A DNA stretch of 64,000 nucleotides from CAZKCI01 sp964584165. Lineage in GTDB: Bacteria; Auribacterota; Erginobacteria; Erginobacterales; CAZKCI01. Where the stretch lies: NCBI GenBank assembly GCA_964584165.1, contig CAZOYW010000003.1:1-64000 (forward strand), read 5' to 3'. A model generated the notes under the pieces. The model was not told the DNA's origin. It saw only the letters and a list, made by a program, of their open reading frames with translations, and ran no database searches. Position numbers and translations under genes: made by a program. This document shows positions 51,137-58,742 of this stretch, piece after piece (position 1 is the first letter of the stretch; each line of letters begins with the position of its first letter).

Positions 51137-52864
51137 TCAGGTCAGGCCGACCACGTTGCCGCCCTCGTCAAGGTCGATCCGCATCAGGGCGGGGAGGGAA
51201 GGGAGGCCGGGCATCAGCATGATGTCCCCGCAGAGGGGGGTGAGGAAGCCCGCTCCGGCCGAGGCGATGACGTCGCGGACGGGAAGGGTGAAGCCCTTCG
51301 GCGCGCCCTTCCAGGCCGGATCGTGGGAGAGGGAGAGCTGGGTCTTGGCCATGCAGACCGGGAACTTCCCCCACCCCCGGGAGGCGTAGAGCCCGATCTT
51401 CTTCTGGGCCGTCTCCGAGTATTCGACGGCCGCCGCCCCGTAGACCCGGGTCGCCACCGCCGCGATCTTCTCCTCGATCGAGGCCTCCGGCGGGTAGAGG
51501 AAGCGGAAGGAAGGCGCTTCCCCGCAGGCTTCGATCACGGCCCGGGCCAGATCCTCGCCGCCCTCGCCCCCCTTCTCGAAGACCTCGGAGACGCAGGCCG
51601 CCCGGGCCCCGAGCCGGACCGCCGCCGCCCGCACCGTCTCGAGCTCCCGCTCCGTGTCCCCGGGGAAGCGGTTGACCGCGACCACGGAGGGCACGCCGAA
51701 GAGGCGGGCGATGGCCAGGTTCGCCTCGAGGTTCGCGAGCCCCTTTTCCAGAAGCTCCGGGTTCTCCCGCGCGTAGGCGGGATCGATCGGAACTCCCGGT
51801 TTCACCGTCGGCCCGCCCCCGTGCATCTTGAGGGCGCGGATCGAGGCGACCATCACCACCGCATTGGGGACCATCCCCGAGAGGCGGCACTTGATGTCGA
51901 AGAGCTTCTCCATCCCGCAGTCCGCCCCGAAGCCGGACTCGGTGACGACGTAGTCGGCGCAGCGCGCGGCCACCCGGTCGGCGATGATCGAGGAGTTGCC
52001 GTGGGCGATGTTGGCGAAGGGGCCGGCGTGGACGAAGACCGGCGAGCCCTCCAGGGTCTGGAGGAGGTTGGGTTTGATCGCGTCCTTCAGGAGAACGGCC
52101 ATCGCCCCGGCCACGCCGAGGTCCTCGGCGGTGACCGGCGCCCCGCCCCAGGAGTCGCCGACCACGATCCGTCCCAGCCGGGCCCGCAGGTCCTTCAGGT
52201 CCGCGGCCAGGGCGAGGATCGCCATCACCTCGGAGGCGACGGTGATCGTGAAACCGGTCATCCGGGGGAATCCGTTTTCCTTGCCGCCCAGTCCCGTGAT
52301 CGTCTGGCGCAATGCCCGGTCGTTGACGTCGATCCCCCGCTTCCAGGTGACGGAGTAGGGGTTTAAGTTCAGGCGCTTGAGCCCTCGCTTCGCCCAGGCT
52401 GCGTCGTCGTAGTTCCTCTCGTGGAGGATCCGGGCGTCGATCGCGGCCGCGCAGAGGTTGTTGGCCGCGCCCACGGCGTGGATGTCGCCGGTCAGATGAA
52501 GGTTCATCTCCTCGCTGGGGTGGACGCGGGCCTTGCCCCCCCCGGCCGCCCCGCCCTTGATGCTGAAGGTGGGCCCCTGGGAAGGCTGGCGGAGGCAGGT
52601 CGCGACCTTCTTCCCCAGGCGGTGAAGGGCCTCGGAGAGGCCGATGGTCGTGACGGTCTTCCCTTCCCCGAGCGGGGTGGGGGTGATGGCGGTGACGGCG
52701 ATGTAGCGGACATTCGGCCTTTCCGGGAGGCGTTCGAGGACGGAGAGGCGCACCTTGGCCTTCTCCGGCCCGTAGTATTCCAGTTCTCCGGGGAGGAGGC
52801 CGAGGTTGGCGGCGATCTCGGAGAGGGGGCGGACGGATCCGGTCGGGTTAGCGGTTGAGTTCAT
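51137..52864 (-). CDS. fhs: Formate-tetrahydrofolate ligase
   Basis: 575 residues, close to the usual 555-560. Motifs: TPTPLGEGKTVTTIGLSEAL (about 61-80, ATP-binding P-loop), QPSQGPTFSIKGGAAGGG (about 94-111), and the HLTGDIHAVGAANNLCAA segment (about 124-141). It makes 10-formyl-tetrahydrofolate from formate and ATP, the entry step of the methyl branch. It lies downstream of folD and the acs genes on the same strand. The ATG has only a weak, too-close AGG. Confidence 0.96.
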   Translation of the reverse strand: MNSTANPTGSVRPLSEIAANLGLLPGELEYYGPEKAKVRLSVLERLPERPNVRYIAVTAITPTPLGEGKTVTTIGLSEALHRLGKKVATCLRQPSQGPTFSIKGGAAGGGKARVHPSEEMNLHLTGDIHAVGAANNLCAAAIDARILHERNYDDAAWAKRGLKRLNLNPYSVTWKRGIDVNDRALRQTITGLGGKENGFPRMTGFTITVASEVMAILALAADLKDLRARLGRIVVGDSWGGAPVTAEDLGVAGAMAVLLKDAIKPNLLQTLEGSPVFVHAGPFANIAHGNSSIIADRVAARCADYVVTESGFGADCGMEKLFDIKCRLSGMVPNAVVMVASIRALKMHGGGPTVKPGVPIDPAYARENPELLEKGLANLEANLAIARLFGVPSVVAVNRFPGDTERELETVRAAAVRLGARAACVSEVFEKGGEGGEDLARAVIEACGEAPSFRFLYPPEASIEEKIAAVATRVYGAAAVEYSETAQKKIGLYASRGWGKFPVCMAKTQLSLSHDPAWKGAPKGFTLPVRDVIASAGAGFLTPLCGDIMLMPGLPSLPALMRIDLDEGGNVVGLT

Positions 52865-52934
52865 CCTGGGAGCTGAACCTTTCTCGAGGTTTCCTGTCGG
52901 TTCGGGTCGCGCCGAAAAGACGCGCCGCGGTCAT

Positions 52935-53025
52935 CCCTCCCGCGGACCTTTCAGGTCCGCGGCTACGGATTCGGGCGGGGCCGGTCGTTTGTCGTAGGCG
53001 CGGACCTTAGAGGTCCGCGCGCCTC
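52935..53025. repeat. Paired GCGGACC palindromes
   Basis: Two palindromes: CGCGGACCTTTCAGGTCCGCG (52938-52959 approximately) and GCGCGGACCTTAGAGGTCCG (52998-53020 approximately) with a CGTAGGC border. The second forms coding sequence for the folD tail. The same element occurs near 147, 20437 and 34130. Confidence 0.85.
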
Positions 53026-53907
53026 GGCGTCGAGGGAGAGACGGAATGCCTTTACGGTGTTCTTCAACAGCATCGCTATCGTCATCGGCCCGACGCCTCC
53101 GGGAACGGGGGTGATGGCGGAGGCCTTCTCCTTCACCGCCGCGAAGTCGACGTCGCCGGCGAGGATCCGCTTCCCCTCGACGGTTTTCCCCGTCTCGCTC
53201 ACGCCGACGTCGATCACGACCGCCCCCTCCTTGACCAGGTCGGCGGTGATCGCCTTGGGCTTCCCGGCCGCCACGATTAGGATCTCGGCCCGGAGGGTGT
53301 GGGAGGCGAGGTCCCTCGTCCCGGTGTGGCAGAGGGTGACGGTGGCGTTGGCCCCATTCGCCTTCTGCATCAGGATCGCGGCCAGGGGCTTGCCCACGAT
53401 GTTCGACCTCCCCACGATCACGACGTTCCGACCCGCGGTCGGGATCTTCTCCCGGAGGAGCATTTCGCGGATCCCGGCCGGGGTGCAGGGGAGGAAGGTC
53501 TCCCGGCCCAAAAGCAGTCGGCCCAGGTTGCGGGGATGGAAGCCGTCGACGTCCTTGTCGGGATCGACCGCCTCCATCACCCGAATCTCGCCGACGGTCC
53601 GGGGAAGGGGGACCTGGATCAGGATCCCGTGGACCCGCCGGTCGGCGTTGAGCTCGGCGACGAGGGAGAGGACTTCCGCTTCGGAAACGGAGGCGGGGAG
53701 GCGCCGGGAGAAGGAGGCGACCCCGGCCTCGGCGCAGGCTTTCTCCTTGGCTCGAACGTAGACCTCGGAGGCGGGGTCGTTCCCGGCCAGGACGACGGCC
53801 AGTCCGGGGACCTTCCCGGTCTCCGCCAGGAGCCGGGCGATTTCGAGGCGGACCTCCTCCCGGATCGCGCGGGCGATCGCGGTTCCATTGATGATGCGGG
53901 CGCTCAT
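52963..53907 (-). CDS. folD: Methylenetetrahydrofolate dehydrogenase / methenyltetrahydrofolate cyclohydrolase
   Basis: 314 residues, slightly long for FolD (about 280-290). Core motifs: VYVRAKEKACAEAGV (about 50-64) with the catalytic lysine, VDGFHPRNLGRLLLG (about 121-135), VVIVGRSNIVGKPLAAIL (about 163-180) and TPVPGGVGPMTIAML (about 265-279). It interconverts methylene- and formyl-tetrahydrofolate in the methyl branch. After the expected end (NTVKAFRL) come about 25 extra residues encoded by a dispersed palindromic repeat. Confidence 0.95.
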   Translation of the reverse strand: MSARIINGTAIARAIREEVRLEIARLLAETGKVPGLAVVLAGNDPASEVYVRAKEKACAEAGVASFSRRLPASVSEAEVLSLVAELNADRRVHGILIQVPLPRTVGEIRVMEAVDPDKDVDGFHPRNLGRLLLGRETFLPCTPAGIREMLLREKIPTAGRNVVIVGRSNIVGKPLAAILMQKANGANATVTLCHTGTRDLASHTLRAEILIVAAGKPKAITADLVKEGAVVIDVGVSETGKTVEGKRILAGDVDFAAVKEKASAITPVPGGVGPMTIAMLLKNTVKAFRLSLDAEARGPLRSAPTTNDRPRPNP

Positions 53908-53909
53908 GG

Positions 53910-54100
53910 AGATGATTTCAAATTTGAGATCTCAGATTTCAGATCGGCCCGGTTTGGCCCGGCCGATGGATTCCACGAATTCGCATGAATGTTCACGGAT
54001 CGGCCCGGCTTGGCCCGGCCGATGGATTCCACGAATTTGCGTGAATGTTCACGGATCGGCCCGGCTTGGCCCGGCCGATGGATTCCACGAATTTGCGTGA
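53910..54100. repeat. Three tandem copies of a 56-bp unit, with ATTTGAGATC repeats
   Basis: Units at 53943-53998, 53999-54054 and 54055-54100 (the third cut short) each begin ATCGGCCCGG and contain CCACGAATTTGCGTGAATG. The second and third are essentially identical. Before them lies TTTCAAATTTGAGATCTCAG, related to 57157-57196. The arrays separate folD from acsD. Confidence 0.92.
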
Positions 54101-54145
54101 CTGATCACTGATCACTGATCACTGATCACTGATCACTGATCACTG
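54101..54145. repeat. Six-copy CTGATCA heptad array
   Basis: CTGATCA is repeated six times without error and runs into the 3' end of acsD, supplying its last codons and stop (Asp-Gln-stop on the minus strand). Confidence 0.95.
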
Positions 54146-55092
54146 CCTCCCGCCAGGGCCTCGATATGTTTTCGCAGATAATCGGCGGCCAAGGGATGGC
54201 GGACGATCAGGAGGTCCGCTCCGGCTTGGAGAAGGAGGGAGGCGGTCATCGCCTCCCAGAGCGGCCCCCGGATCGTCTCGTTCCCCCAGGCGGGCGCCTC
54301 GGCGGCCGGCGTTTTGGCCTCCTTCGCCTTCCAGGCGTCGGAGGCCACGTCGCAGAGGATCGGCATCGCCAGCATCCCATCCCCCCCCAGGGCGGCGAGC
54401 CGGATCCGCTCCATGATCGAGTAGGTGTACTCCAGGCCATAGCCGAGCGCCCCGGTCATCGGGTCGATGACGATCTTCTTCGGGTCGAAACCCATCTCCG
54501 AGATCAGGATGTTGAGCTGCTTGGCGATGTTGATGTCGATCGGCGACTGGGCGACGAGGAGGTGGCGGTCGGCCAGGCAGGCGGCGGCGAGCGTCTTGTA
54601 GGTCTTTTCGGTGGCGAAGGCGAGGAGGCATTTCTCCCCGGCGGAGGCCTGGGAGCAGGCGGGGAGGGCCAGGCTGTTCTTCTCCGGGTCGTCGCAGCCC
54701 CAGATGACCAGGGGGACGGAAACCGCGCTTAAGACCTCCTTCACCGTCCGCGCCGCTTCCTCGGGGGACGCGTCGCCCCAGTCGGGGTGGAGGGACTGGA
54801 GGCGGAGGCAGACGATCTGGGCGCCGAGCTTCTCGACGGCGAAGCGCGCGCGGGCGGCCGGTTCGGGGGGGAGGCCGCGGTAGGGTTCGAGGAGGGCGGG
54901 CGGCCAGTCCTCGGGGAGGCGGTCGATCACGTCGTAGGCGAGGCAAGGCTTCCGCGGAGTCCGGGCCAGGAAGGGGAGGCCGGTCGCCCCGCCGATGGTG
55001 ACCGTGGAAGAGCGTGTCCCCCCGTCTGCCGGGAGAGCGCCGATCGTGACCTCGTTGATCGCGAGGGACCAGGTTTCCTTAGATTCGCTCAT
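54133..55092 (-). CDS. acsD: Corrinoid iron-sulphur protein small subunit (CODH/ACS delta subunit)
   Basis: 319 residues. IGGATGLPFLARTPRKP (about 33-49), PLVIWGCDDPEKNSLALPA (about 126-144), HLLVAQSPIDINIAKQLN (about 172-189) and VIDPMTGALGYGLEYTYSIMERIRLAAL (about 202-229) match AcsD/CdhD proteins. It forms a TIM-barrel partner of AcsC and helps carry the methyl group. The C-terminal SDQ and stop are encoded by a heptad repeat. A TATCAT box lies seven bases before the ATG. Confidence 0.94.
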   Translation of the reverse strand: MSESKETWSLAINEVTIGALPADGGTRSSTVTIGGATGLPFLARTPRKPCLAYDVIDRLPEDWPPALLEPYRGLPPEPAARARFAVEKLGAQIVCLRLQSLHPDWGDASPEEAARTVKEVLSAVSVPLVIWGCDDPEKNSLALPACSQASAGEKCLLAFATEKTYKTLAAACLADRHLLVAQSPIDINIAKQLNILISEMGFDPKKIVIDPMTGALGYGLEYTYSIMERIRLAALGGDGMLAMPILCDVASDAWKAKEAKTPAAEAPAWGNETIRGPLWEAMTASLLLQAGADLLIVRHPLAADYLRKHIEALAGGSDQ

Positions 55093-55099
55093 GGGGGAA

Positions 55100-55105
55100 A
55101 TGATA
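55100..55105 (-). promoter_or_regulatory. -10 box of acsD (leaderless)
   Basis: TATCAT on the minus strand is followed by seven bases, then ATG. There is no ribosome site. It lies in the 38-bp gap after the activator gene, so acsD may have its own start of transcription inside the cluster. Confidence 0.5.
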
Positions 55106-55130
55106 GGATCACAACCCTGGATTCAAGGCC

Positions 55131-57053
55131 TCAAGGGTGTCTTTTTGCCTGCACGCTTCGTTTTTCTATTTCTTTCCGAGCGCAGCTCGGAAAGCGCTCC
55201 ACGTCGGTGTGGGGGATGAACATCGCGGCCGAGAACTCGTCCATGAAGCGGTTGTCGGCGGAAAGCTCGAAGTAGGTCATCATCCCGGCGATCCGGCGCG
55301 ACTCCTCCTCGGCCCGGCGGGAGAGGAGGATCCGCTTCGCCCCCCGAAGCGAGCCGTTTCCGATGAAGACGATCTTCTCCGGGGGGAGGTCGGGGAGAAG
55401 GCCGAGGCAGATCGCGCGGCGGAGGTTCAGGTAATTTCCGAAGCCGCCGCTGATGTACAGGCGCTTCACGTCGGAGAGGGAGAGCTTCACGGCTTTGAGG
55501 AGCACGGAGATGCCGGCGTAGATCGCCGCCTTGGCCCGGAGCAGGTTGTCGATGTCGGCCTGGGTGACGACGATGTCCCGCCCCGCCCCGTTGTTCCCCG
55601 CCTCCGAGACCAGGAACTCGAGCCCGGACTCCCCCTCCCGGACCCGCGGGGGATCGGGGTCGAGCTTCCCCTCCCGGCCGATCCGGCCGGAGCGGAAGAG
55701 CTCGCTGACCAGGTCGAGCAGCCCCGATCCGCAGATCCCGACCGGCTTTTCCCCGCCGATGGTCCGGAGCGAAGGCTCGCCGCTCCCTCCGAGGTCGCAG
55801 CGGTCGATCGCGCCCGGACCGGCCCGCATCCCGCAGGCGATCCCGGACCCCTCGAAGGCCGGGCCGGCCGAGCAGGAGCAGCAGAGGATCCACTCGCGGT
55901 TGCCGACCGCGATCTCCCCGTTGGTCCCGATATCCACCAGGAGCGCGAGGTCCTCCGAGCGGTGGAGGCCGGAGTGGAGGACGCCGGCGGTGATGTCGCC
56001 CCCCACCCAAGAGGCGACGCCGGGGACGAGATAGAGGAGGGCGCGCTCGGCGATCGCGAGGCCGGCTTCCCGGGCGGGGAAGGGGGGGATCTCGGTCGCG
56101 GGGGGGATATAGGGCTCCCTCCGGATCCAGCGGGGGTCGAAACCGCAGAAGAGGGAGGTCATGGTCGTGTTCCCGGCGGCGATCGCGGCGACGATCTCCT
56201 CCCGTCCGATCCCCGCCGCTTTCGCCCCGCGCTCGATCAGGCGGTTGAGGTCGCCCCGGACGGCGGCGGCGAGCTTCTCCACTCCCTCTTCCTCGGAGCG
56301 GATGATCCGCTTGATCACGTCGTCGCCGAAAGAGATCTGGGAGTTGTAATCGGCCTCGGCGGCCGCGGTCCGGCCGGTGGCGAGGTCGACCAGGTGGACG
56401 ACGACGGTCGTCGTCCCGATGTCGATCGCCGCCCCGAAGGCCTTGCCGGCGGCGGCCTTCGCGCGAAGATCGAGGAGGCGCAAGCTCTTCCCGACCCGGG
56501 CGACGACGGCGGCCGCTTCCCAGTTGTTGTTCCGGACGAGGGAGGGGAGATGGCGGATGAGATCGGCGGGGACCTGGACGTTCTGCGCCCGCGCGGCGGA
56601 GCGCAGGGCGCGGACGATCCTCTCCCGGTCGCCCAGGTTATCGGAGAGAGTGGGGGGCGGGAGGGAGAGGGGGAGCGAGGCGGCCAGGGGGTCGAGATCG
56701 CAGGAGGGGACCGCGTCCTCCTCCCAGTCCCGGAAGCGCCGGGAGGCGTCATCGCGGTGCTTATCCTCCCGGATCGCCTCCGGCGGGACCTCCACCGTGA
56801 CGTCGGAGCGGGGGCGGGAGAGGCAGGCGAGGACCCAGCCCGATTTCCCTTCCCGGAGCGGGAGGAGTTGGGTGGGGACCGAGTCGAGCTCGCCGGACTT
56901 AACGCGAAGGCGGCATTTGCCGCAGGTCCCGTCGCCGCCGCAGTCGGAGCGGACGGAGAGAGAGGCCTTCTCGGCGGCCTTGAGGAGCGTCTGGCCGGGC
57001 TCGATCTCGGCGGTCTGGCCCGAGGGGAGGAAGGTTATCTTGTAGCGGGGCAT
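55131..57053 (-). CDS. Reductive activator of the corrinoid protein (2Fe-2S + ASKHA ATPase, RACo-type)
   Basis: 640 residues. The N-terminal ferredoxin-like domain has Cys38, Cys44, Cys47 (SDCGGDGTCGKC) and Cys77. After a linker come middle and C-terminal actin-like ATPase domains (DUF4445): AFGAAIDIGTTTVVVHLVDL (about 205-224), AAGNTTMTSLFCG (about 290-302), LLVDIGTNGEIAVGN (about 371-385) and ISGGFGNYLN (about 535-544). These proteins use ATP to reduce inactive Co(II) corrinoid to Co(I). Its position between acsC and acsD fits that role. No ribosome site is obvious. Confidence 0.93.
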   Translation of the reverse strand: MPRYKITFLPSGQTAEIEPGQTLLKAAEKASLSVRSDCGGDGTCGKCRLRVKSGELDSVPTQLLPLREGKSGWVLACLSRPRSDVTVEVPPEAIREDKHRDDASRRFRDWEEDAVPSCDLDPLAASLPLSLPPPTLSDNLGDRERIVRALRSAARAQNVQVPADLIRHLPSLVRNNNWEAAAVVARVGKSLRLLDLRAKAAAGKAFGAAIDIGTTTVVVHLVDLATGRTAAAEADYNSQISFGDDVIKRIIRSEEEGVEKLAAAVRGDLNRLIERGAKAAGIGREEIVAAIAAGNTTMTSLFCGFDPRWIRREPYIPPATEIPPFPAREAGLAIAERALLYLVPGVASWVGGDITAGVLHSGLHRSEDLALLVDIGTNGEIAVGNREWILCCSCSAGPAFEGSGIACGMRAGPGAIDRCDLGGSGEPSLRTIGGEKPVGICGSGLLDLVSELFRSGRIGREGKLDPDPPRVREGESGLEFLVSEAGNNGAGRDIVVTQADIDNLLRAKAAIYAGISVLLKAVKLSLSDVKRLYISGGFGNYLNLRRAICLGLLPDLPPEKIVFIGNGSLRGAKRILLSRRAEEESRRIAGMMTYFELSADNRFMDEFSAAMFIPHTDVERFPSCARKEIEKRSVQAKRHP

Positions 57054-57156
57054 GGCGATTGGACGGGGTGGACTCTATGGACGATATGGACGTTATGGAC
57101 ACCTGGGACGGACTGAACGGCAAGGTTCCGAGAAACCCGTTTCCCCAGCCGATATA

Positions 57157-57196
57157 TAAAATCTGAGATCTGAGATTTGAAATCTGAAATCATAAA
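57157..57196. repeat. ATCTGAGATTTGAAATC repeats
   Basis: AATCTGAGATCTGAGATTTG and AAATCTGAAATCATAAATC, period about eight, between acsC and the activator gene. It is related to the repeat at 53918-53945. Confidence 0.75.
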
Positions 57197-57197
57197 T

Positions 57198-58544
57198 CTA
57201 GCTCCCCAGAAGCGTCCGGTAGGTCGTCTTCAGGAACTTCGGAATACCCGAGGCTTCCTTGGGGCCGACCAGGACCTTCCAGCCCGACTCGTCCTCGACC
57301 TTGCCGGAGAGGACGGCGACATAGCCGGGGAGGACGAGCGTCTGGTGGTCGACCAGGCCGGGCAGCCCCGAGGACTCGAGGGCTTTGGAGATCTTCTCGG
57401 CGTTGAACTTGTCCGCCGCCCAGGCGGTGAGGACGGATGTCCCCTCGGTGTCCACGCAGAGGAGGTAGGCGCCGACCTTGGAGGCCTCCATCTCCGCCGT
57501 CACCGTGAAGTAGGTGAGGGAGAAGTTGGTGGTGACGAGCACCGGGGAGCTGCGGCTCGCCTCCCCGATTCGGTAGAGCTTCGGCTCGACCTGGATCGGC
57601 TTCTGCGGGTTGGTGTAGATGTTCTGGCGGGCGGTGAGGAGGGGGAAGAGGTACTCCCCGGCGGAGAGGTCGGTGATCACGAGGGATGCGTACTTGCCGA
57701 TCAGGACGGAGGCGTCGAGCGCGGACGCGAAAGGGTCGGGACCGAGTGCGATGGCGATGGTCGGGTAGCCGAGCGGGCGGGCATGGTCCCGGATCGCCCG
57801 CCGGCGGATGACCGTCTGGTCCCGGACGGCCTCCCGGAGGCCGGGGGAGGCGGGGTCGAGGAGGAGGTCCTCCCCACCCGCCGCGGCGTACTTCTCGGCG
57901 AGGGCGGCCAGGGCGTCCGGGCCGGAGGCCTTGAGGCCGACCGGGCAGCCGGAGCGCCGAGCGAGATCGAGGACGGCGGCGTGGTTCGCATCGGTGGCGG
58001 GGTAGAGGAGGGGCTTGCGGTCGCCGACCTTCTCCAGGGCCGCCCGGAGGCAGTCCGGCGACTCGCTCCAGAGGACGAGGGCGAGAGGGGTCTGGGCCGC
58101 GGCCGCGGCGGCGAAGGCGGCGAAGGCCTCGGGATCCCCCGAGGTCTCCCGGAGGGCGATCAGGTTCAGGCGGAGGGGGTTGCCCACCCGCTCGAAGCGC
58201 AGGCGCGCGATGGCTTCCAGGCGCTCGGCGCGGCGGGGGTCGTCCTCGCGGACGAGGAGGGCGAGGGCGGTCTCGTGGACGAAGGTGTCATCGTGGCGGA
58301 AGAGGACGGTCTCGTTGCCGAGCTCGACGCGGCTCTCGCCCGTCCCGATCGTCACCAGGCGGATCGGCGGGCGGGAGGCCGCGCCCAGGGCCTGCTTGGC
58401 CGCCTCGCTCACGTGGGGGCAGGAGTCGAGGGAGGCCTGCTTCGCCGAGAGCTTCATGGCGAAGGCGAGGCAGGTCGGCGATCCGCATTCTCCGCAGTTG
58501 GTGCGGGGGAGGAGCTTGTAGATGTCGAGTCCGGTCAGCGCCAT
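57198..58544 (-). CDS. acsC: Corrinoid iron-sulphur protein large subunit (CODH/ACS gamma subunit)
   Basis: 448 residues. The N-terminal Fe-S domain has Cys17, Cys20, Cys25 and Cys42 (TNCGECGSPTCLAFAMKL ... DSC), one 4Fe-4S cluster. A TIM-barrel-like middle region and the C-terminal corrinoid-binding domain (VLVTTNFSLTYFTVTAEME, about 334-352, and GLVDHQTLVLPGYVAVLSG, about 393-411) follow. It receives the methyl group from methyl-tetrahydrofolate and gives it to AcsB. It lies 198 bp after acsB. Confidence 0.95.
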   Translation of the reverse strand: MALTGLDIYKLLPRTNCGECGSPTCLAFAMKLSAKQASLDSCPHVSEAAKQALGAASRPPIRLVTIGTGESRVELGNETVLFRHDDTFVHETALALLVREDDPRRAERLEAIARLRFERVGNPLRLNLIALRETSGDPEAFAAFAAAAAAQTPLALVLWSESPDCLRAALEKVGDRKPLLYPATDANHAAVLDLARRSGCPVGLKASGPDALAALAEKYAAAGGEDLLLDPASPGLREAVRDQTVIRRRAIRDHARPLGYPTIAIALGPDPFASALDASVLIGKYASLVITDLSAGEYLFPLLTARQNIYTNPQKPIQVEPKLYRIGEASRSSPVLVTTNFSLTYFTVTAEMEASKVGAYLLCVDTEGTSVLTAWAADKFNAEKISKALESSGLPGLVDHQTLVLPGYVAVLSGKVEDESGWKVLVGPKEASGIPKFLKTTYRTLLGS

Positions 58545-58589
58545 GGCGCATGTTCCGCCGGTTCAGGTTCCTTCGGATTGTAGGAGGGG

Positions 58590-58742
58590 AGGTGCAAGGT
58601 GTAAAGTGTAAGGTGTAAGGTGTCAGGAAAACCCCGGCGGTTCGGGAGGCCGATCGGGCCGATCCGTCGGATCCGACCGATCGGTCGGATCGGGAGGCTC
58701 TGTCCGGCCCGGCGGATCGCGGCGGGCCGCTGGCCGCGCCCA
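58590..58742. repeat. AAGGTGT-type and GATCCGTCGGATC-type repeats
   Basis: GTGTAAAGTGTAAGGTGTAAGG (period 8) followed by CGATCCGTCGGATCCGACCG and CGGTCGGATC, then a small GC stem. The second type recurs at 34069-34095 and 62570-62615. Nothing coding was seen between acsB and acsC. Confidence 0.75.

Noticed and set aside
53943..54145. Possible CRISPR array from direct repeats
   Set aside because: The 56-bp units and 7-bp units are contiguous with no unique spacers, and no cas genes are near.
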